From the NCBI GenBank assembly GCA_947628395.1, contig CANQZP010000032.1, positions 1 through 14,259 of the forward strand: DNA of 14,259 bases. The letters are read 5' to 3'. The translations under genes were made by a program, and so were the position numbers. Position 1 is the stretch's first letter. Each line of letters begins with the position of its first letter. Below are positions 1-6,424 of this stretch, in pieces. This stretch comes from an uncultured Clostridia bacterium. GTDB taxonomy: Bacteria; Bacillota; Clostridia; TANB77; CAG-508. The notes beneath the pieces were generated by a model. The model made no database searches. It saw nothing but the letters and a program-made list of their open reading frames with translations, and was not told where the DNA came from.

Positions 1-24
1 TATGAGGCTCTTGATTTAAGTTAA
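1..24 (+). CDS. possible 3' end of an upstream gene (partial)
   Basis: Reading from base 1 in the first frame gives seven sense codons (YEALDLS) and then TAA at 22-24. This could be the C-terminus of the gene before rqcP. Eight codons are too few to identify anything, and an open frame this short is expected by chance, so this is a weak call. Confidence 0.2.
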   Translation, partial: YEALDLS

Positions 25-64
25 AAAATGTGATATGTAATTGTAAAAGATTAAGGAGAAGGGT

Positions 65-301
65 ATGCGTTTAGATAAGTTTTTAAAAATGAGTAGGATT
101 ATAAAGAGGAGGACTGTTGCAAATGAGGTGGCAGATCAGGGGAGAGTTTCTGTTAATGGGAAGATAGTTAAGCCTAGTTATGAAATAAAAAAGGGTGATA
201 TAGTAGAAATACAATTTGGTGATAAGGTTTCTAAATTTGAGGTTTTGGAAATTCCTAAAGTTCAGGCTAAAAATTTAGATGGAATAATAAAGTTGTTATA
301 A
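65..301 (+). CDS. rqcP: RqcP (YabO-like) S4-domain ribosome quality-control factor
   Basis: This 78-residue protein is essentially a single S4 RNA-binding domain. The N-terminal MRLDKFLK, followed by the RRT..A..V..GRVSVNGK pattern (residues 15-33) and KKGDIVEI (42-49), is the S4 signature. In Firmicutes the stand-alone short S4 protein of this length is RqcP. It binds the stalled 50S-peptidyl-tRNA complex with RqcH and supports alanine tailing of stalled nascent chains. The length matches the family (about 80-90 residues). The ATG at 65 follows an AAGGAG site at 53-58 at normal spacing. A hairpin terminator lies directly downstream, so the gene ends a transcription unit. The longer heat-shock homologue Hsp15 (HslR) is the alternative, but it is larger and typical of proteobacteria. 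Confidence 0.9.
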   Translation: MRLDKFLKMSRIIKRRTVANEVADQGRVSVNGKIVKPSYEIKKGDIVEIQFGDKVSKFEVLEIPKVQAKNLDGIIKLL

Positions 302-303
302 GG

Positions 304-332
304 TTGAAAAAAGAATTAAATTTTAGTTTAAT
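304..332 (+). promoter_or_regulatory. possible dnaE promoter overlapping the rqcP terminator
   Basis: TTGAAA (304-309) and TTTAAT (327-332) are 17 bases apart. Each differs from the sigma-A consensus at one position. Transcription would start near 339 and leave a leader of about 35 bases before dnaE. The same bases form the terminator stem, so the match may be incidental in AT-rich DNA. Confidence 0.35.
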
Positions 333-340
333 TCTTTTCT
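309..340 (+). terminator. Rho-independent terminator after rqcP
   Basis: Bases 309-320 pair with 327-338 as a continuous stem of about 12 bp (core AGAATTAAA / TTTAATTCT) around a six-base TTTTAG loop, ending in a T-rich 3' side. The stem is AT-rich with only one G-C pair. The hexaloop is the same as in the rplT terminator at 14127-14156. Confidence 0.7.
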
Positions 341-374
341 GACCAGTTTGTAGTAATAGAAGGGATTAAAAAAT

Positions 375-3300
375 ATGGCTGATTTTGTGCATTTACATGT
401 TCATAGTGAGTATAGCTTATTAGATGGAATGAGTAGAATTAAAGATTTGCCAGTAAGGGCAAAAGAGCTTGGAATGAAGGCTATTGCTATTACTGACCAT
501 GGTAATATGTTTGGCGCTGTTGAGTTCTATAAAGAGTGTAAGAAAAATGATATAAAACCTATTATTGGTTGTGAGGTGTATGTTGCTCCTAGAAGTAGAT
601 TTCAGAAAGAACCTAATATTGATAGTGGTTATAATCATTTGATTTTGCTTGCTAAAAATAAGACAGGCTATCAAAACTTAACTAAACTTGTTTCTTTATC
701 ATATATTGACGGATTTTATTATAAACCTCGTATAGATTTAGAAATATTAGAAAAATATAGTGAAGGTCTTGTTTGTTTAAGTGCTTGTTTGGCAGGTTCA
801 TTAAGTCAGGCAATTTTGAAAAATGATATGGAAGAGGCTGAAAGAATTGCTCTTTGGCATAAAAATATATTTAAAGGCGACTATTATATTGAAATACAAC
901 ATAACGGTTTGCAAAAGCAGGTACTATGCAATCAAAAATTGATAGAACTTGCTAAAAAATTAGATATTCCTTTAGTTGCTACAAATGATGCGCATTATTT
1001 AAAAAAAGAAGATAGTTACAATCATGAAATTTTACTTTGTATTCAGACAGGAAAAAAGATTTCTGATGAAGATAGAATGAGATTTGAAACTGATGAATTT
1101 TATATAAAATCACCAGAAGAAATGGAAGATTATTTTTCAAGTATACCAGAAGCGGTTGAAAATACTGTAAAAATTGCTGAAAAATGTAATTATGATTTTG
1201 AATTTGGTGTTACTAAACTTCCAAATTACGATGTCCCAGAAGAATTTGAAACACATGCAGATTATTTTAAGAAGTTATGCTATGATGGTTTAAAAAATAG
1301 ATATGGTGAAAACCCTACAGATGAAGTAAAAGAAAGATTAGAGTATGAAATATCTGTTATAGAAAAAATGGGATATGTAGATTATTTTTTAATTGTATGG
1401 GATTTTATTAATTATGCTAAATCTGTAGGAATACCAGTAGGTCCAGGAAGAGGTTCTGGAGCTGGTTCTATTGCTGCTTATGCTATTGGAATTACTGATA
1501 TAGATCCTATAAAATATAATCTTATTTTCGAAAGATTTTTAAATCCTGAAAGAATTAGTATGCCTGATTTTGATGTTGACTTTTGTTATGAAAGAAGACA
1601 AGAAGTTATAGACTATGTAGCTAGAAAGTATGGTTCTGACCACGTTTCACAGATTATTACTTTTGGTACAATGTCAGCTAGAATGGTAATTAGAGATGTT
1701 GGTAGAGTTTTAGATTATCCTTATAGTGAAACTGATAAGTTAGCAAAAATGGTTCCAATGGAAATTCATATTACGATAAAAAAAGCTTTAGAGCAAAATC
1801 CTGAATTTAAGGAAGTTTATGAAACAGATCCACAAGTTAGAAATTTATTAGAAATAGCTATGGGATTAGAAGGACTTCCAAGACAAGCTTCTACTCATGC
1901 ATGCGGAGTTGTTATTACTAAAAATCCTGTAGATACTTATGTTCCTTTATATGTAAATGATGGAAATATTACTACTCAATATACTATGACTCTTTTAGAA
2001 GAGTTAGGACTTTTAAAAATGGACTTTTTAGGTCTTAGAACTTTAACAGTTATTTCAGATACGATAAAACTTGTAAAAGCAAATAGGGGGATAGATGTAA
2101 AATTTGATGAGGATATGTCTGATCCAGAAGTTTATAAATTATGGGCTGAAGGTAAAAGTGTAGGTATTTTTCAATTTGAAAGTCAAGGAATGACTAATTT
2201 TATGAAAGAACTTAAACCAGATAGTCTAGAAGATATTATTGCAGGAGTTTCTTTATATAGACCAGGACCAATGGATCAAATTCCGAGATATATAAAAGGA
2301 AAATTAAATCCTGGTCATAATGAATATACTCATCCAGCATTAGAGCCAATTTTGAATGTTACTTATGGTTGTATGGTTTATCAAGAACAAGTTATGCAAA
2401 TAGTTCGTGATTTAGCTGGATATTCTTTAGGAAGAGCTGATTTAGTAAGAAGGGCTATGGGTAAAAAGAAACTAGATGTAATGGCAAAAGAAAGAGAATA
2501 TTTTATTCATGGTCAAACTGATGAAAATGGAAATATAATAATACCTGGCTGTGTTAGAAATGGTATAGATGAACAGTCTGCAAATAAAATTTTTGATGAG
2601 ATGGCAGAATTTGCAAAATATGCATTTAATAAATCACATGCTGCAGCTTATTCTGTTGTATCATACAGAACAGCATATTTAAAAGTTTATTATAAAGAAG
2701 AATTTATGGCAGCTACTTTAAATAGTTTCTTGGGAAATCTAGATAAAGTTCCTGTTTATATAGATGAATGTAAAAGATTAAATATTGAGATTTTGAAGCC
2801 AAATATAAATGAAAGTTTTACTAAGTTTACTGTACAAAATGGTAAGATTAGGTTTGGATTAGGTAGTATTAAAAATGTTGGAATTGCTGCAATTAACAGT
2901 ATTGTAGAGGAAAGACAAGAAAATGGTGAATTCAAATCATTTCATGATTTTTGTGAGAGAATAAAAGATAAAGGTGTTAACAAAAAGTGTATTGAGGGAT
3001 TGATAAAGGCTGGTTGTTTTGATGAATTAGGAAAAACTAGAGCTACTCTTTTAGCTTCTTTTGAAAATATTTTAGACACTATAAATCAAGAGGGAAGAAA
3101 TTCTTTAGAAAATCAAGTTACTATGTTTGATTTTGCAATTGATAATAGTGATGAAATAAAATATAACTATACTGAACTTAAAGAATTAGAGCAAAGAGAG
3201 CTATTGTCTATGGAAAAAGAAATGCTTGGAATTTATATTTCTGGTCATCCATTAGACAAAATTAGAGATGAAATAAAAAGGAAAACTAATATAGATTCTC

Positions 3301-3851
3301 TTCAAATAAAAAGTATTCAAGATGAGATCATGGAAAATGGAAAGTCTAAATTTTCTGATGGACAAAATGTAAAATATGCAGGAACTATTACTTCTATTAA
3401 AAAGAAATATACTAAAAGAAATACTATAATGGCTTTTGTAACAGTTGAAGATTTATATGGTAGTATAGAAATAGTTGTTTTTGATAGTGTTTATTCTAAA
3501 TGTAGTAATTTGTTAGTGAATGATAGTATTATAATGGTTGAGGGAAGATTAAGTTTAAAAGAAGATGAAGAGCCTAAAATTGTTGTTAAGGAAATAAAAG
3601 ATTTTGCAAATGTAAGTGATGAAAAATTGCCAAGAAAAAATTTGATTAGAATTGATGTTACTGAGCTTGATGTAGAAACTAGAAATAGATTAAAGGGTGC
3701 GATTAAATTTTTTAGTGGAGATTTTGTTAATTGTAAGATAGAGATTATTGATAAAGCTGAGATAAAGCCTTGTGGTGCTGTATATATGAGTGATGAGATT
3801 TTAGAGCAATTTAAAGAGATTGTAGGAGAAAATTTAATAGAAATTTTGTAA
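375..3851 (+). CDS. dnaE: DNA polymerase III alpha subunit, DnaE type
   Basis: This is a 1158-residue C-family replicative DNA polymerase. The N-terminal PHP domain (about 1-210) keeps a full set of likely metal ligands: H8, H10, D17, H42, E67, H88, C138, D205 and H207. PHP domains with an intact ligand set can carry a 3'-5' exonuclease. The palm carries MPDFDVDF (396-403) with catalytic D398 and D400, and KMDFLGLRT with D550. The fingers include YRPGPM (628-633) and RRAMGKK (692-698). Helix-hairpin-helix-type sequence lies near 855-900, SGHPLD near 957, and an OB fold at about 997-1070. The domain order PHP-Pol-HhH-OB with no inserted exonuclease separates DnaE from PolC. Low-GC Firmicutes usually carry both, with DnaE extending RNA primers. 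The start is supported by AGAAGGGA (358-365), nine bases upstream. Confidence 0.97.
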   Translation: MADFVHLHVHSEYSLLDGMSRIKDLPVRAKELGMKAIAITDHGNMFGAVEFYKECKKNDIKPIIGCEVYVAPRSRFQKEPNIDSGYNHLILLAKNKTGYQNLTKLVSLSYIDGFYYKPRIDLEILEKYSEGLVCLSACLAGSLSQAILKNDMEEAERIALWHKNIFKGDYYIEIQHNGLQKQVLCNQKLIELAKKLDIPLVATNDAHYLKKEDSYNHEILLCIQTGKKISDEDRMRFETDEFYIKSPEEMEDYFSSIPEAVENTVKIAEKCNYDFEFGVTKLPNYDVPEEFETHADYFKKLCYDGLKNRYGENPTDEVKERLEYEISVIEKMGYVDYFLIVWDFINYAKSVGIPVGPGRGSGAGSIAAYAIGITDIDPIKYNLIFERFLNPERISMPDFDVDFCYERRQEVIDYVARKYGSDHVSQIITFGTMSARMVIRDVGRVLDYPYSETDKLAKMVPMEIHITIKKALEQNPEFKEVYETDPQVRNLLEIAMGLEGLPRQASTHACGVVITKNPVDTYVPLYVNDGNITTQYTMTLLEELGLLKMDFLGLRTLTVISDTIKLVKANRGIDVKFDEDMSDPEVYKLWAEGKSVGIFQFESQGMTNFMKELKPDSLEDIIAGVSLYRPGPMDQIPRYIKGKLNPGHNEYTHPALEPILNVTYGCMVYQEQVMQIVRDLAGYSLGRADLVRRAMGKKKLDVMAKEREYFIHGQTDENGNIIIPGCVRNGIDEQSANKIFDEMAEFAKYAFNKSHAAAYSVVSYRTAYLKVYYKEEFMAATLNSFLGNLDKVPVYIDECKRLNIEILKPNINESFTKFTVQNGKIRFGLGSIKNVGIAAINSIVEERQENGEFKSFHDFCERIKDKGVNKKCIEGLIKAGCFDELGKTRATLLASFENILDTINQEGRNSLENQVTMFDFAIDNSDEIKYNYTELKELEQRELLSMEKEMLGIYISGHPLDKIRDEIKRKTNIDSLQIKSIQDEIMENGKSKFSDGQNVKYAGTITSIKKKYTKRNTIMAFVTVEDLYGSIEIVVFDSVYSKCSNLLVNDSIIMVEGRLSLKEDEEPKIVVKEIKDFANVSDEKLPRKNLIRIDVTELDVETRNRLKGAIKFFSGDFVNCKIEIIDKAEIKPCGAVYMSDEILEQFKEIVGENLIEIL

Positions 3852-3923
3852 TATAAAATGAAAAGATGAATAGTATATAAGTAGGTAAATTTTATCATCT
3901 ATAATACAGTGGGAGGCATTTTT

Positions 3924-4022
3924 ATGGTAAAAAACATCGTATTAGTAATTATAGCTGGACTAGTGATTTTTAATGCTTTTGCAATGTATTGTTGTTGTGC
4001 TATTAATTCAAATGAAATGTAG
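3924..4022 (+). CDS. 32-residue membrane peptide with a Cys-Cys-Cys motif
   Basis: ATG at 3924 follows a GGGAGG site (3911-3916) and opens 32 codons ending in TAG at 4020-4022. A strong terminator starts about five bases after the stop. The peptide begins MVKN, continues as a hydrophobic span of about 20 residues (IVLVIIAGLVIFNAFAM), then YCCCA and a short polar tail ending NEM. This reads as a single-pass membrane peptide with a cysteine cluster at the membrane edge. No promoter is convincing between dnaE and this gene, so it may be read from dnaE. Tiny one-helix proteins of this kind occur in Firmicutes and their phages. I do not recognise the family well enough to assign a function. RBS, start, hydrophobic pattern and terminator together favour a real gene. 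Confidence 0.65.
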   Translation: MVKNIVLVIIAGLVIFNAFAMYCCCAINSNEM

Positions 4023-4026
4023 TAAC

Positions 4027-4065
4027 AAAAAAAATAGGCAGATTTTTAAATCTGTCTATTTTTTT
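4027..4065 (+). terminator. strong Rho-independent terminator
   Basis: A-tract and AATAGGCAGATT (to 4044) pair with AATCTGTCTATT and the T-tract (4049-4065) around a tiny TTTA loop. Seven Ts end the 3' arm. It closes the dnaE/small-peptide unit and, because the flanks are A and T tracts, may also act on the opposite strand. A diverged partial copy lies at 8125-8151. Confidence 0.85.
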
Positions 4066-4195
4066 AGTTAATTGTATAGGTTTAATGTCCATAATGTACG
4101 CTTACACTATATATGGAAAATCAAGAAATGTAATAAAAAAAACATATAAATGTAACAGCTTTTAAGGATTTTTTGTTATATAATATAATAAATTA

Positions 4196-4239
4196 TTGAC
4201 AATTGCAAACAAAAGTTTTATAATTATCTTTATGGAGGT
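4196..4239 (+). promoter_or_regulatory. consensus sigma-A promoter and RBS of the DUF6978/DUF1828 cassette
   Basis: TTGACA (4196-4201) and TATAAT (4219-4224) are both perfect hexamers with a 17-base spacer. GGAGGT (4234-4239) sits five bases before the ATG at 4245. The predicted start near 4231 leaves a very short leader. This independent promoter shows that the pair is not read from dnaE. Confidence 0.85.
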
Positions 4240-4244
4240 AACTC

Positions 4245-4718
4245 ATGAGTCAGCAAAATAAAGAAATAAAAATAAATGATAATTATAAACTTACGACTGA
4301 ACAAGCAAAAAAAATAATAGATGCATTGAAAGAAAAAGTAAATAAATCTAATTTAACATTTCCAAGTATGGGGGAAAAATTAGAATTTGATGTCTTTGTT
4401 AAAGATGAAGGAACGAAATGTATAGTTAATATATTCAGAAGCTCTATATCCAAAGAAAAATGTACATTTCAAGGGAGAACTTATATGAATAGTACACCAA
4501 TTATGAGATTAGATATTACTAATTCTACTCATATTAATTCTGACGGAACGAAAATAATAGGAAATCATCTTCATATATATAATGAGAAAACAGAAATGCT
4601 AGATGCTATACCATTTGATGTTAATAGAGCTGATTTATATGAATATTGTTTAGAGTTTTTTAAAAGGTTTAATATTATAAGAGAAGACTGGGATATAATA
4701 TATCAAAAAGAAATATAG
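4245..4718 (+). CDS. DUF6978-family protein, first gene of a two-gene cassette
   Basis: This is a 157-residue soluble protein without signal peptide or membrane segment. An N-terminal helix (LTTEQAKKIIDALKEKV, 16-32) is followed by beta-rich sequence. The conserved block is MRLDITNSTHINSDG (87-101), then NHLHIY (107-112). I recognise this pattern, RLDI...H.N.DG...HLHIY, from the DUF6978 family, whose members are often encoded beside DUF1828 proteins. The biochemical function is unknown to me. The clustered histidines (H96, H108, H110) could be functional, but that is inference. The gene is transcribed from its own strong promoter and is followed after 17 bases by the DUF1828/1829 gene, so the two almost certainly form an operon and act together. 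Family assignment rests on remembered motifs rather than a search. Confidence 0.75.
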   Translation: MSQQNKEIKINDNYKLTTEQAKKIIDALKEKVNKSNLTFPSMGEKLEFDVFVKDEGTKCIVNIFRSSISKEKCTFQGRTYMNSTPIMRLDITNSTHINSDGTKIIGNHLHIYNEKTEMLDAIPFDVNRADLYEYCLEFFKRFNIIREDWDIIYQKEI

Positions 4719-4735
4719 AAAGAAAGGGATAAAGG

Positions 4736-5509
4736 ATGGATATAAAATTAAATCCTATTGAATTAAAAGAAAAATATATTAGTTGGTTAGAAGATGAAAT
4801 ATCTGTAAATAGAATTGGAGAATATTTAGAAATTACAAGTCCTTTTTTAGATAGATATAATGATTATTTACAAGTATATGCAAAAATACAAAATGATAGT
4901 GAAATTATAATTACAGATGATTCTTATACAATAAATAATTTAAAAATGTCTGGAATTGATATAAATAGTATTAAAAGGAAACAATTATTATCTACTTTTT
5001 TAAATAAATATAGGGTTGATTTGAAAGATGATGAACTAATTGTTAAAACAGATATTGAGGATTTCCCGCGAAAAATATTATTTTTGATGCAGGCAATGTT
5101 AAATATTGATGATATGTTTATGTTATCACAAAATAAAGTTGCTTCAATATTTATAGATGATGTTACTAAATTTTTAGATGAAAAAGAAATTTTTTATAGT
5201 AAGGATGTTAATTTTATTGGTAAATCTGGATTTTTATATTCTTATGAATATCTTATACAGAGAACTAAAACACAACCAGAAAGACTATGTAAAGTAATTA
5301 ACAATCCTAATAAACAAAATTTTCAAAATACAATATTTATGTGGAATGATACAAAGGAAGCAAGAAATAATGATAGTAAATTGATTGTTTTTTTAAATGA
5401 TGAAAATAGAATTGATTCAAATGTTCTAGATGGATTTAAAAACTATAAAGTTGATACAATTCCTTGGTCTAGAAAAGATGAATATATTAAATTATTAAAA
5501 GTATCATAG
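4736..5509 (+). CDS. DUF1828-DUF1829 protein, partner of the DUF6978 gene
   Basis: This 257-residue soluble protein has two parts. Residues about 5-130 fit DUF1828: a helical start, then EYLEITSPFLDRYNDYL (29-45), ITDDSYTINNLKMSG (59-73) and a helical end at MQAMLNIDDMFML. Residues about 135-250 fit DUF1829: FIDDVTKFLDEK, GKSGF (162-166), PERLCKVINNPNK (181-193), FMWNDTKEAR (201-210) and VFLND (218-222). Such proteins are scattered through Firmicutes, often in variable regions beside DUF6978. The second half, with alternating strands and conserved K, N and D residues, looks enzymatic or nucleic-acid-binding, but no catalytic assignment is justified. Start: ATG at 4736 behind AAAGGG near 4724. 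A defence or toxin-antitoxin role is a guess from genomic setting only. Confidence 0.8.
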   Translation: MDIKLNPIELKEKYISWLEDEISVNRIGEYLEITSPFLDRYNDYLQVYAKIQNDSEIIITDDSYTINNLKMSGIDINSIKRKQLLSTFLNKYRVDLKDDELIVKTDIEDFPRKILFLMQAMLNIDDMFMLSQNKVASIFIDDVTKFLDEKEIFYSKDVNFIGKSGFLYSYEYLIQRTKTQPERLCKVINNPNKQNFQNTIFMWNDTKEARNNDSKLIVFLNDENRIDSNVLDGFKNYKVDTIPWSRKDEYIKLLKVS

Positions 5510-5561
5510 GAAAAAATTGTTTGAAAAGTTATGTAATCAAAATTATTATTTGTAATAACGA

Positions 5562-5580
5562 TAAAAATCTAAATTTTTTA
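5562..5580 (+). terminator. weak AT-only hairpin after the DUF1828 gene
   Basis: TAAAAAT (5562-5568) can pair with ATTTTTTA (5573-5580) around CTAA, giving a T-rich 3' side. A second small hairpin (TTATTA / TAATAA, 5543-5558) lies just before it. Neither contains G-C pairs, so termination here is doubtful. It is the only candidate before the next promoter. Confidence 0.3.
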
Positions 5581-5582
5581 GG

Positions 5583-5634
5583 TTGACTTTTTGTTTTTTT
5601 ATATGTAAGATTATAATATAAATTTTTGGAGGAG
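5583..5634 (+). promoter_or_regulatory. promoter and RBS of the His-Thr peptide unit
   Basis: TTGACT (5583-5588) lies 17 bases before TAAGAT (5606-5611). A perfect TATAAT sits slightly further on (5612-5617) and could pair with TTGTTT (5591-5596) at 15 bases. GGAGGAG (5628-5634) is a strong ribosome site nine bases before the ATG at 5644. A promoter is likely, but the exact hexamer pair is not settled. Confidence 0.6.
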
Positions 5635-5643
5635 ATAGTACAA

Positions 5644-5736
<93 letters not shown>

Positions 5737-5738
5737 AT

Positions 5739-5783
5739 AAAAGTCTATGGGTTTTGTGATATGCAAAATCTGTAGGCTTTTTT
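5739..5783 (+). terminator. strong terminator of the His-Thr peptide unit
   Basis: Bases 5739-5756 pair with 5764-5781 over 18 consecutive positions (counting G-U pairs) around a seven-base TGATATG loop. Six Ts end the 3' arm. This is among the longest hairpins in the window and isolates the upstream short unit from the surface gene. Confidence 0.85.
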
Positions 5784-5827
5784 GCGTTTTATAAAAAATT
5801 TTGTGAGAGGTTTGACGGTCGCTCCCA

Positions 5828-6076
5828 GGGATTTATGAGAGTTTGTGTTAAATTTTCATATTGATTAATTTTTATGGCTTTGCTGTCGCAACTTTCAGAT
5901 TAAAAAGTATTTCGTAGAGGCGATTATTAATCGCCTAGTCTTAGAAGAAAATGCAAAATACAAAATATCTGTAAGTTGCTTCAATCGCACTCGACCCAAA
6001 GGTCTCGTTTGATCGCTGCGCAGCCATTAAAAATTTAATTCAATATGAAAATTTAGCAAGAGATTTTAAAAATCCC
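5828..6076. repeat. structured palindromic element, copy 1 (MITE-like or RNA-like)
   Basis: The core, 5874 (ATGGCT) to 6027 (AGCCAT), matches a second copy at 12583-12742 in the same orientation. The core folds internally. GCAACTT (5888-5894) pairs with AAGTTGC (5973-5979), CAGAT (5896-5900) with ATCTG (5967-5971), and GTATTT (5907-5912) with AAATAC (5956-5961). Inside these, GGCGATT (5919-5925) pairs with AATCGCC (5929-5935), and GACC (5993-5996) with GGTC (6001-6004). Outside the core the arms stay inverted: AAATTTTCATATTG (5850-5863) is the exact complement of 6041-6054, and GGGATTT (5828-5834) of 6070-6076. There is no convincing coding frame. It is a dispersed non-autonomous element or a structured RNA; the total boundaries are approximate. 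Confidence 0.8.
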
Positions 6077-6135
6077 TTCGCGCTGGTGTATTGTAAAAAA
6101 ATATATAAGATAAAAGGAAGGAGAGACAAAAGAAA

Positions 6136-6357
6136 ATGAAGAAAAATTTTATTACAAAAGGTGTAGAGGCAGGGAAAAGGGCGGACGCAAGGCCCGCCCC
6201 TACAAGAGAATCAGGTATTACTTTAATTGCTTTAGTTATTACTATTATTGTTTTGTTGATTCTTGCTGGTGTGACAATAGCAATGGTGGTTGGTGATAAT
6301 GGAATTTTAACTAGGGCTAAAGAGGCTAAATTTAAAGAAGCACTTCGGAGAATATAA
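6136..6357 (+). pseudogene. 5' part of a pilin-leader LRR surface gene, ended by a frameshift
   Basis: This 73-residue frame has a basic leader, then GITLIALVITIIVLLILAG (27-45), the class III (type IV pilin-like) hydrophobic segment, then TIAMVVGDNGILTRAKEAKFKEAL. Clostridial surface proteins commonly start this way, with cleavage expected after G27. The usual pilin Glu at +5 is Ala here. The leader is long because residues 9-23 come from a GC-rich palindrome. The frame ends at RRI and a stop at 6355-6357. Reading with one base removed from the CGGAG at 6346-6350 restores ALREYKEELSIYKAGEQ and runs without a stop into the LRR part. The GGAAGGAG site (6115-6122) is a little far from the ATG. 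It is a frameshifted gene, or an assembly error. Confidence 0.8.
6162..6204. repeat. GC-rich palindromic repeat inserted in the leader codons
   Basis: The segment starts TGTAG and ends CTACA (inverted ends), with GGGCGGAC ... GCCCGCCC (6179-6198) forming a central stem with one mismatch. It is about two-thirds G+C in a chromosome of roughly 30%. It corresponds to an exact 15-codon addition between ACAAAA and AGAGAA, keeping the pilin-like frame open. It resembles REP/MITE-like intergenic palindromes. Confidence 0.7.
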
Positions 6358-6424
6358 GGAAGAGCTTTCTATATACAAGGCAGGAGAACAAATAGGAGTA
6401 GATAATATAGTAGACTCAGAACAA

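Noticed and set aside
3491..3898. 135-codon minus-strand frame
   Set aside because: It is antisense to the conserved 3' end of dnaE; its Ser/Leu/Ile-rich composition is typical of a shadow frame in AT-rich DNA.
4088..4117. TCCATA ... TATGGA inverted hexamers upstream of the DUF6978 promoter
   Set aside because: An operator is conceivable, but the arms are 18 bases apart and AT-rich, and the site is about 80 bases before the -35, so chance is the simpler explanation.
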